Shown: in pieces, positions 52,495 through 60,078 of the stretch | Position numbering within the stretch: the stretch's first letter is position 1 | How the letters are laid out: each line of letters opens with the position of its first letter | NCBI GenBank assembly: GCA_026400435.1 | Contig: JAPLOZ010000022.1 | Location: 1-62,769 of the forward strand | Origin: Hyphomicrobiales bacterium | Lineage (GTDB): Bacteria > Pseudomonadota > Alphaproteobacteria > Rhizobiales > Rhizobiaceae | Reading direction: 5' to 3' | DNA length: 62,769 bases | The notes under the pieces: model-generated | What the model was told of the DNA's origin: nothing | Database searches by the model: none | Seen by the model: only the letters and a program-made list of their open reading frames with translations | Position numbers and translations under genes: made by a program

Positions 52495-52518
52495 TTTCTA
52501 TTTGGCGAAAAATAGAAA
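52495..52518. promoter_or_regulatory. Candidate RpiR operator: TTTCTATTT / AAATAGAAA
   Basis: Perfect nine-base inverted arms with a six-base spacer, 15 bases before the SDR start and between divergent SDR and cyclase genes. Its A/T palindromic character and TTTC...GAAA ends resemble the site at 43155-43183. Confidence 0.55.
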
Positions 52519-52611
52519 AATCGTTCCGTCGGGTCAAGTTGCTGAAACGCGCATTGACAGCTTTGTTCCCGCCGCCGTTCAATGGCGCGCAGGCAGGGGG
52601 CGTCACAGCGC

Positions 52612-54849
52612 ATGCGTTTGTTCAAATCGGCCGGTTCGATGGGCATCGCCTTGTCCCGCCTTGCTGGCATAGTGCTGTTGCTGCTGCTGCTTGGATTGCG
52701 CGTAGCGGACCCGCTGTTCCTTTCCGCGATCCGCAACCAGAGCTTCGATTTCTTTCAGCGCTTTCACCCGCGCCCGGTTTCGACGCAACCGATCACGATC
52801 GTCGATATCGACGAGAAAAGCCTTGAGCAGGTCGGCCAGTGGCCATGGCCGAGATCCGAAGTTGCGCGTCTGATCGACAAGCTTACGGCGATGGGCGCCA
52901 TCGTGGTCGGTTTCGACGTGGTGTTTGCCGAGCCGGACCGGCTTTCGCCCGATCGTGTCGCGGCCGACAACCCCAACCTTCCGGCCTCGGTGAAGGCCGA
53001 TCTTCTCAAGCTCCCGTCGAACGAGAAAGTGCTGGCGGATGCGATCCAGAAGTCGCGCGTCGTGGTCGGAGAAACCAGCGTGCGGCTCACCGATGCCACG
53101 CTCGCGGCCGGTGACAGGGCGATCCCGGAAATCCCCCATGCCGCGCTTGGCGGCGACCCGTTGCCGTACCTGCTCAAATTTCCGCGACTGGTGCAAAATC
53201 TTCCGGTCATCTCGCAGGCCGCGGCCGGCCACGGACTTTTCACGGTCGAGCCTGACCCGGACGGCATCTTCCGCCGCGTGCCGCTGGTGATGATGGTCGA
53301 AGACCACATCCGGCTTGGGCTCTCGGCCGAGATGCTGCGTGTGGCAACCGGAGGCCAGGCCTTCGCAACGCGTACCGGCGGCGCCGGGTTGGAGGGCATC
53401 GTCGTCGGCGGCGTCTTCGTGCCGACCGACGGCAACGGACGCGTCTTTCCCTGGTTCAACGCTTCGTCGCGCGACCGCTACGTTTCGGCGGGCAGCGTCC
53501 TTTCGGGCGAGGCAAAGCCCGACAGGATCGCTGGGCACATGGTCGTGGTGGGTACGTCGGCAGTCGGCCTCGAGGATTTTCGGGCCACGCCGGTTGCGAA
53601 CTTCATGCCGGGCGTGGAAATCCACGCCCAGATCATCGAGAACATCCTGACGCAGCAGTTCCTGTCCAGGCCGGGCTATGCGATCGGCATGGAACTCGTC
53701 TTCACCTTCCTTGCGGGGCTTTTCATAATCTGGCTGGTGCCCAAGATCGGCGCGCTCTACGCGTTCTTTGCCGCGTTTTGCGTTCTCGGCGTCGTCGCGA
53801 TCGCAACGCTCTGGGCGTTTTACGCGCAGCGCATGCTGATCGACCCGACTTTCCCGATCGGGGCGCTTGCCGCCTTGTTCATGCTGATGGCGACCGCCAA
53901 CTACATTCGCGAGGAGCAGCAGAAGCGTCAGATCCGCAGCGCGTTCGGCCAGTACCTTTCGCCCGCGCTTGTCGATCGGCTGGCCGACCACCCCGAGCAG
54001 CTCGTGCTCGGCGGCGAGACCCGCGAACTGACGCTGCTGTTCACCGACGTGCGCGGGTTCACCACGATTTCCGAAAGCTTCAAGACCAATCCGCAGGGCC
54101 TGACCAGGCTCATGAACCGCTTCCTGACCGCGCTCTCCAAGGCCATTCTCGATCGCGACGGCACGATCGACAAGTACATGGGCGACGCGATCATGGCGTT
54201 CTGGAATGCCCCGGTCGATCTTCCCGATCACGCCATGCGCGCCTGTCGCGCCGCGCTCGATATGCTAAAAACCGTCGAGAACCTCAACGCGCAGAGCAGG
54301 CAGGACGCCGCGCAAAACCCCGGCGAGCGCGTGCATGAGATCAAGATCGGCGTCGGCATCAATTCCGGCCAGTGCGTGGTCGGCAACATGGGCAGCGACA
54401 TGCGGTTCGACTACACCGCCCTCGGCGACACCGTGAACCTGGCGTCACGCCTTGAAGGCCAGTCCAAGCCCTATGGCGTCGGGGTCATTCTTGGCGACAC
54501 CACAGCCGCCGTGGTTGCCGACGCGCTTGCCGTCATCGAGATCGATCTCCTGCGCGTGAAGGGCAAGAACGAACCGGAGCGCATCCACACCCTGCTCGGC
54601 CTTGAGGAGATGATGGGCGACGCGGCGTTTCAGTCGCTCAAGCAGGCCAATCTCAGCATGCTTCAACATTACCGCAGTCAGCAATGGGATGCGGCTGCCG
54701 CCGCGCTGGCCGAAATCGGGCCGCTTGCCGAGCGGTTGGGCGCCGACCTGGAGCACTATGTTGAGCTCTACGAGGCAAGGATTGCCGACTTCCGCGCCAA
54801 CCCGCCCGACGCGGGATGGGATGGAGTTTACGTGGCGACATCGAAGTAG
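52612..54849 (+). CDS. CHASE2-domain class III adenylate/guanylate cyclase
   Basis: A 745-residue membrane-bound cyclase. One N-terminal helix (about 10-30), a periplasmic CHASE2 domain (about 40-335: QPITIVDIDEKSLEQVGQWPW is its hallmark), three C-terminal helices (about 345-440), then the catalytic domain (about 465-640). Metal residues are in LLFTDVRGFTT and KYMGDAIMAFW; the lysine before YMGD fits ATP preference; DYTALGDTVNLASRLEG carries the transition-state Asn and Arg. An alternative ATG ten codons earlier (52582) exists. It stands directly before a type I secretion operon, so the cyclic nucleotide may control surface adhesion; this is inference from position. Confidence 0.9.
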   Translation: MRLFKSAGSMGIALSRLAGIVLLLLLLGLRVADPLFLSAIRNQSFDFFQRFHPRPVSTQPITIVDIDEKSLEQVGQWPWPRSEVARLIDKLTAMGAIVVGFDVVFAEPDRLSPDRVAADNPNLPASVKADLLKLPSNEKVLADAIQKSRVVVGETSVRLTDATLAAGDRAIPEIPHAALGGDPLPYLLKFPRLVQNLPVISQAAAGHGLFTVEPDPDGIFRRVPLVMMVEDHIRLGLSAEMLRVATGGQAFATRTGGAGLEGIVVGGVFVPTDGNGRVFPWFNASSRDRYVSAGSVLSGEAKPDRIAGHMVVVGTSAVGLEDFRATPVANFMPGVEIHAQIIENILTQQFLSRPGYAIGMELVFTFLAGLFIIWLVPKIGALYAFFAAFCVLGVVAIATLWAFYAQRMLIDPTFPIGALAALFMLMATANYIREEQQKRQIRSAFGQYLSPALVDRLADHPEQLVLGGETRELTLLFTDVRGFTTISESFKTNPQGLTRLMNRFLTALSKAILDRDGTIDKYMGDAIMAFWNAPVDLPDHAMRACRAALDMLKTVENLNAQSRQDAAQNPGERVHEIKIGVGINSGQCVVGNMGSDMRFDYTALGDTVNLASRLEGQSKPYGVGVILGDTTAAVVADALAVIEIDLLRVKGKNEPERIHTLLGLEEMMGDAAFQSLKQANLSMLQHYRSQQWDAAAAALAEIGPLAERLGADLEHYVELYEARIADFRANPPDAGWDGVYVATSK

Positions 54850-54885
54850 AACTGTTGCGCGGTTGCCTCACGTAGGGTCAAATCG

Positions 54886-54910
54886 CCCGAAATTCGGGGA
54901 TTTGGTTTTA
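54886..54910 (+). terminator. Palindrome CCCGAA-A-TTCGGG followed by T-rich stretch
   Basis: A 13-base perfect palindrome (54886-54898) 37 bases after the cyclase stop, followed by GATTTGGTTTTAG. It is a plausible intrinsic terminator for the cyclase, leaving the rest of the 142-base gap as promoter for the secretion operon. The stem is short, so confidence is moderate. Confidence 0.45.
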
Positions 54911-54991
54911 GTTTTCGTGCATTGCAGCGTCGCATGTGTCCTTTTCGGGCACAGTAGTGTATGCAAGTTTTGTGTTTCGAGGGGTGGGCGT

Positions 54992-56380
54992 ATGTCGGGG
55001 GTGCGCGTCGTATTGCTGTCGATCGCCGTTGCTCTGGCGGCGATGACGCTCGATTCGCAAGCAACGACCCTTGGCGAAGCTGTCCAGCAGGCGGTCCTGA
55101 CCAACCCCAAGATCGACGCGGCCCAGGCCAACCGCCGTGCCACTGAATACAGCTTCAAGCAGGCCAAAGGGCGCTTCCTGCCCGAAGTGGAAATTGGCGC
55201 CGACATCGGCATGCAGAAGATCGACCGTCCCAACGGCCTCGGCCCCGATGTCAATGACGAGTGGCAGGATCGCAGGGAGGCGACCGTCAACATCCGCCAG
55301 GTGCTGTTTGACGGATGGGACCGCGCCAACGACATCTATCGCTCCCAGGCAAACATTTCGGCTGCGTCCTTCAAGGTGATGGTACGTTCCGAAGCCGTCG
55401 GACTGAACAGCGTCGAAGCCTACATCGACGTCGTTCGTCATAACGATCTTCTGGCGCTCGCCGAGGACAATGTACGCCGCCACCAGGCGCTGCTGAAGAT
55501 TATCCAGGAGCGCTACAACGGTGGCCGCTCGCCGATCGGCGACCTCGAACAGACGGTCGAGCGCGTCGAGTCGGCGAAGGCGCTGGTGGCCCGCATCAAG
55601 GTCGCACGGGAGACCGCGAAGGCGAAATACAAGAACGCAGTCGGCGTCGAAGCTTCAAACCTGAAGCAGGTCAAATATGCGACCGGCATACCGAAGACCG
55701 TGGCCGAAGTCACCGACCGGGCGATCCGCAACAACCCACGCGTCAAGGAAGCGGTCGCCGAAGCGCAGGTTGCCTATTTCGACCAGCAGCAGTACCGCTC
55801 GACGCTCTATCCCCAGCTCTTTCTTGAAGGCAACGCCACGCGCGGCGAGGACCTCGAAGGAACACCCGGCCGCAGCGACGAACTGGAAGCGATGGTCGTT
55901 CTGCGCTGGAAGCTGTTCGATGGCGGCGTGCGGCGCAACCGCACCGCCGAACTCGGCGAGCGCCACTCCGAAAAACTCGCCGAGCAGATGGTCCTCGTTC
56001 GTCAGCTCACCGAAGAAGCCGAGACCGCGTGGGCAAGGCTCGTCGACGGACGTGCCGAGGTTACCGCGATCAAGACCGAAGTTGCCCAGAACACCAAGGT
56101 CGTCGCCAGTTACCGCGACGAATACAATGCCAACAAGCGCAGCCTTCTAGACGTGCTCGATGCCGAGAATGCGCGTTTTTCAAGCCAGTTCGAGCTGTCG
56201 AACGTGATCTCGGCGCACATCTTCTCCAGCTACGAGCTGCTTGCGCAGATGGGTGTTCTTCTCAAGACGCTTGGCGTCAAGGCGCAGACAATTCCAGATG
56301 TCCCGACAAACCCCTTGCCGGCCATACTCCGCGGCCCTTCGCAGGATGAATTTGACATTCCCGCGCTCAGCCAGGAATGA
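54992..56380 (+). CDS. TolC-family outer-membrane protein of a type I secretion system
   Basis: A 462-residue outer-membrane channel. Signal peptide about 1-23 (ending LDSQA), then TTLGEAVQQAVLTNPKIDAAQANRRA, the opening of TolC/LapE-type factors. Two repeats of long coiled-coil helices follow (about 25-215 and 230-430), with the strand motifs VNIRQVLFDGWDRAN and VVLRWKLFDGGVRRNRTAE at equivalent places, and NKRSLLDVLDAEN near the end. GAGGGG precedes the ATG. It forms the tunnel with the HlyD-like adaptor encoded two genes on. Confidence 0.92.
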   Translation: MSGVRVVLLSIAVALAAMTLDSQATTLGEAVQQAVLTNPKIDAAQANRRATEYSFKQAKGRFLPEVEIGADIGMQKIDRPNGLGPDVNDEWQDRREATVNIRQVLFDGWDRANDIYRSQANISAASFKVMVRSEAVGLNSVEAYIDVVRHNDLLALAEDNVRRHQALLKIIQERYNGGRSPIGDLEQTVERVESAKALVARIKVARETAKAKYKNAVGVEASNLKQVKYATGIPKTVAEVTDRAIRNNPRVKEAVAEAQVAYFDQQQYRSTLYPQLFLEGNATRGEDLEGTPGRSDELEAMVVLRWKLFDGGVRRNRTAELGERHSEKLAEQMVLVRQLTEEAETAWARLVDGRAEVTAIKTEVAQNTKVVASYRDEYNANKRSLLDVLDAENARFSSQFELSNVISAHIFSSYELLAQMGVLLKTLGVKAQTIPDVPTNPLPAILRGPSQDEFDIPALSQE

Positions 56381-56429
56381 ATGCAGTGCGGACGTTGTCC
56401 GCAATCTGGTCGGACAATGCGGGTGAGAG

Positions 56430-58619
56430 TTGGACCAACGGCGCGTATCCTCCGATGAACGTCCGGGCATAGAGCCCGAGGCCTTCGCCGTGCATGATCC
56501 GATGCTGGCGGCGCTCGAATTTCTCGCCGGACATCACGACAAGTCCTTCTCGAAGGCCGCCGTGCTGCAAGGGCTGCCGCTCGAAGGCGGTCTGCTTCCG
56601 ATCGGCCTTTTTGCGCGTGCGGCGGAGCGGCTTGGCTTCGACGCGAAGGTCGTCGAACGGCGGCCCTCCGAAGTCTCCGGGCTGGTCTGTCCTTTCGTGG
56701 TTCCGCTCAAGAGCGGCGATGTTGCGGTGGTCGTGGAAAAGCGTCACCGCGCGCGCAGCGCAAGGGTCATCGTTCCCGGTGTCTCGGCGCTGAAGACAAA
56801 ACGCCTTTCCGAACTCGACCGGGAGTCCCTCGACGCCGTCATCTATGTCGCCGATCGGAGGCAGCAGGAGGCCGTGGCGTCCGATGCTGCGATGATCCGG
56901 CGCATGCGCGGCCACTGGCTGTGGTCGGTTGTCCTCAGGCTGTGGCCGACCTGGATCTACGTCGTCATTGCCGCTCTGGTCATCAACCTGCTCGGCATCG
57001 CGCTGCCGCTCTTCGTCATGAATGTGTATGACCGGGTGATCCCGAACAATTCGGTGCCGACGCTCTGGGCGCTGGCGGCCGGCGTGGTCATCGCGCTCGC
57101 AGGCGATTTCATCCTTCGCATGCTGCGGGCGGGCGTCATCGAAAGTTCGGGGCGTCGCGTCGACATGAAGGTGTCTGCCGTACTGTTCGAACAGGCGCTC
57201 GACGCAACAATGGCAAGCCGGTCGGCGCGGGCCGGGGAATTCGCCAACCACATTCGCGAATTCGAGGCCGTGCGCGACTTCTTTACCTCCTCCAGCATCA
57301 TGTCGGCGATCGACCTTCTGTTCATCGGCGTTTTTCTCGGCCTTCTCTATGTGATCGTCGGCCAACTGGCGCTGGTGCCGCTGTTTGCGGTTCCCGTGGT
57401 GCTGCTTGCAACGCTCATCATCCAGGTTCCGCTAGCCCGCTCGGTAAACCAGGCACAGATCACCAAGACAAACCGGCACACCATCCTCGTGGAATCGATG
57501 GTCAGCATCGAGACGGTCAAGGCTGTTGCGGGAGAAGGCGTGCTGCAGAAGCGGTGGGAGGATGCCGTCGCCGGCTCCGTCCGCGCCAGTTCGTCGATGC
57601 GCTTCTGGTCGTCGCTCGCCATGTATCTGAGCCTGACGGTGCAGCAGGGCGTCAGCGTCGTGCTGATCGTCTGGGGTGTCTATCTGGTGGCTGCCGGCGA
57701 CATCACCATCGGTGCGTTGATAGCGTCCAACCTGCTTGCCGGTCGCGTGCTGGCGCCGCTCAGCGGCATAGCAACGACTCTGGCGCGGGCGCAGTCGTCC
57801 TTCTCCGCCCTCAAGCAGCTCAACCGTATGATGCGACTGGACCGCGACCACAAGAACGTGCCCGCCGGCGGAGCGCCGATTGCCGCGGGCCGCCTGGAAG
57901 TTCGCGACGTGAGTTTTGCCTATCCCGGCCACCAGACCAAGGCCCTGGACGGGCTGTCGCTCAAGATCGAAGCGGGCGAAAGGGTAGGCATCGTCGGCAA
58001 GGTTGCTTCCGGCAAGTCGACGCTCGGCAAGCTGCTGTGCGGGCTCTATTCTGCCGATACCGGCGTAGTGATCATCGACGGCACCGACGTGAAGCACCGC
58101 TGGATGGCCGATCTCCGCAAGGCGGTCGCCTATGTCAGTCAGGAGCCGGAGCTGTTTGCCGGGTCGCTCAGGGACAACATCGCTTTCGGCAGGGACGAAG
58201 GCGAGGCGATCTTCGACGAGGCGGCGCAGGCGTCTGGCATAGCGCTGCTGGCGCAGAGCCATCCGCTAGGCTACGCGCTGCCGGTCGGCGAGCGCGGCCG
58301 GGCAATCTCGGGCGGCCAGCGCCAGGCGGTGGCTATCGCGCGGGCGCTGATTGGCAGGCCGCGCGTGGTTTACCTCGACGAACCGACCAGCGCGATGGAC
58401 AATCTGACGGAGGCCGCCTTCATCCGCAGCTTCCGTAACTGGCTCACGCCGGACACCACCCTCATCCTCGCCACGCACCGGGTATCCATGCTGGAACTGG
58501 TCGACAGGCTGATCGTGCTGGAAGATGGCCGCGTTGCCGCCGATGGGCCGAGGGACAAGGTGCTGGCCTCGCTGAGGAAGGGCAAGCTCGTTGCATCTGG
58601 CGGTGTCGGCGATGGCTGA
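56430..58619 (+). CDS. Type I secretion ABC exporter (LapB-like, C39-like domain)
   Basis: A 729-residue exporter. Residues about 20-150 form a C39-peptidase-like domain without the catalytic cysteine (HDPMLAALEFLAGHH occupies that place), so it docks the substrate but does not cut it, as in RTX/LapA exporters. Six membrane helices (about 165-460) and an ATPase domain follow: Walker A GKVASGKST, signature ISGGQRQAVAIARAL, Walker B VVYLDEPTSAMD, switch ATHRVS. The start is probably TTG at 56430: an in-frame stop lies two codons upstream, and the next ATG (56502) would cut into the docking domain. The membrane domain includes GDITIGALIASNLLAGR. Confidence 0.92.
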   Translation: MDQRRVSSDERPGIEPEAFAVHDPMLAALEFLAGHHDKSFSKAAVLQGLPLEGGLLPIGLFARAAERLGFDAKVVERRPSEVSGLVCPFVVPLKSGDVAVVVEKRHRARSARVIVPGVSALKTKRLSELDRESLDAVIYVADRRQQEAVASDAAMIRRMRGHWLWSVVLRLWPTWIYVVIAALVINLLGIALPLFVMNVYDRVIPNNSVPTLWALAAGVVIALAGDFILRMLRAGVIESSGRRVDMKVSAVLFEQALDATMASRSARAGEFANHIREFEAVRDFFTSSSIMSAIDLLFIGVFLGLLYVIVGQLALVPLFAVPVVLLATLIIQVPLARSVNQAQITKTNRHTILVESMVSIETVKAVAGEGVLQKRWEDAVAGSVRASSSMRFWSSLAMYLSLTVQQGVSVVLIVWGVYLVAAGDITIGALIASNLLAGRVLAPLSGIATTLARAQSSFSALKQLNRMMRLDRDHKNVPAGGAPIAAGRLEVRDVSFAYPGHQTKALDGLSLKIEAGERVGIVGKVASGKSTLGKLLCGLYSADTGVVIIDGTDVKHRWMADLRKAVAYVSQEPELFAGSLRDNIAFGRDEGEAIFDEAAQASGIALLAQSHPLGYALPVGERGRAISGGQRQAVAIARALIGRPRVVYLDEPTSAMDNLTEAAFIRSFRNWLTPDTTLILATHRVSMLELVDRLIVLEDGRVAADGPRDKVLASLRKGKLVASGGVGDG

Positions 58620-59928
58620 CATCGACCTCAACTATGCCAACGATCCGCGCGCAGTCATCGAATCCTCGGTTACGCCCGGCGCCTGGCGCGTTCTGTTCGT
58701 TACCGCCACCCTCTTCGCGTTGCTCCTGCTGTGGGCAGCGGTTGCCCGCGTCGATCAGATGGCGACGGGCGCCGGCCGCGTCATACCGTCAAGCCAGGTT
58801 CAGGTCGTGCAGAGCCTGGAGCCTGGCATCGTCGCCGACATCCTTGTGTCGGCGGGCGACCGCGTGGTGGCAGGTCAGGATCTGGTGCGGATTGACGACA
58901 CGACGGTCGCGTCGAAGCTTGGCGAGTTGCGCCAGCAGCAGATTGCGCTCGCCGCCGAACTGGACCGGCTCAATGCCCAGGCGCGGGGCGCCGACAGCTA
59001 TGAGCCCCCTGCCGGCCTGGATGCGGGCGTCGTCCCGTTCTATCGGGACCAGCAGGCGGTCTTTGCCGCCGATATGCACAAGCTCAATGAAGCAGTGCTT
59101 GTGCGCCAGCAACAGCTCGTGCAGCGCCGCCAGACGTTGCGCGAGGCGGAAGCGACCGCCAGGAAGCAGGCGGATTCGCTGAAGCTCAGCGAAAAGGAGC
59201 TGGACCTCACGCGCGCGCTTTTCGACCGCAAGGCGGTGCCCGAACTTGAATTCATCAAGATCGAGCGGCAGGTGGTGGAACTGCGTGGAGATCTCGACAT
59301 CTGGCAAGCCACAAAGCTGCGGCTGGAGGCGGAGGTCGCCGAAGCTGAAGCACAGCTCGATACCGAGAAGTCGGCCTTCCTGGCCGACGTCCAGGCGCGC
59401 ATTTCCAAGGTCAATGCAGAGATGTCGGTGGTGCAGGAAAGCCTGCGGGCAGCCGACGACCGCGTGCGCCGCGCCATGCTGAGGTCGCCCGTCGCCGGCG
59501 TCGTCAACAAGCTCAACGTCGCCACCATCGGCGAAGTGATCGCCGCCGGCGCCAACGTCGTGGAGATCGTGCCGGTCGACGACCGGTTGCTCATCGAGAC
59601 GCGCGTTCGTCCCCAGGATGTCGCCTACATCCATCCCGGCGCCAAGGCAACGGTCCGGCTAAGTGCCTATGACTACACGAAATTCGGAACGCTTCACGGC
59701 GTCGTCGAGCGCATTGGCGCCGACACGATTACCGACCAGAAAGGCGAGACCTTCTACCAGGTGATCGTCAGCGCGGACATGAGCGGGACCAACGTCCCGG
59801 GCGGTATGCGGGTCATACCGGGCATGGTGGCGACAGTAGATATCTCCAACGGAGACCGCACCGTTCTCGAATATCTGCTCAAGCCTGTCCTGAAGATACG
59901 CGACCAGGCTCTGCGCGAGGCGCGCTAG
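58612..59928 (+). CDS. HlyD-family periplasmic adaptor of the type I secretion system
   Basis: A 438-residue membrane-fusion protein. One helix near the N-terminus (about 30-50: FVTATLFALLLLWAAVARVD), a split lipoyl domain (GIVADILVSAGDRVVAGQDL and later LRSPVAGVVNKLNVATIGEV), long coiled coils between them (about 100-290), and a C-terminal beta-barrel (ETRVRPQDVAYIHPGAKATV). Its ATG overlaps the exporter gene by eight bases. It bridges the ABC exporter and the TolC-like channel. Confidence 0.92.
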   Translation: MADIDLNYANDPRAVIESSVTPGAWRVLFVTATLFALLLLWAAVARVDQMATGAGRVIPSSQVQVVQSLEPGIVADILVSAGDRVVAGQDLVRIDDTTVASKLGELRQQQIALAAELDRLNAQARGADSYEPPAGLDAGVVPFYRDQQAVFAADMHKLNEAVLVRQQQLVQRRQTLREAEATARKQADSLKLSEKELDLTRALFDRKAVPELEFIKIERQVVELRGDLDIWQATKLRLEAEVAEAEAQLDTEKSAFLADVQARISKVNAEMSVVQESLRAADDRVRRAMLRSPVAGVVNKLNVATIGEVIAAGANVVEIVPVDDRLLIETRVRPQDVAYIHPGAKATVRLSAYDYTKFGTLHGVVERIGADTITDQKGETFYQVIVSADMSGTNVPGGMRVIPGMVATVDISNGDRTVLEYLLKPVLKIRDQALREAR

Positions 59929-60078
59929 CGCTCTGTTTGTAAGCCGGCAGCAGAAATTCCCTGTAAAGGCGTCCAAAATTTACCTTGCGGCAAGTTTTAT
60001 GGACTCTCGCGGTTTTCGCCGCTATGCTGCGGGTGCGAATGGGCTGACGGCTTTGCCGTTGGGGAATGGCACAAAGCG

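Noticed and set aside
52603..54231. 542-codon minus-strand frame opposite the cyclase
   Set aside because: Antisense shadow; the plus strand carries the CHASE2 and class III cyclase motifs.
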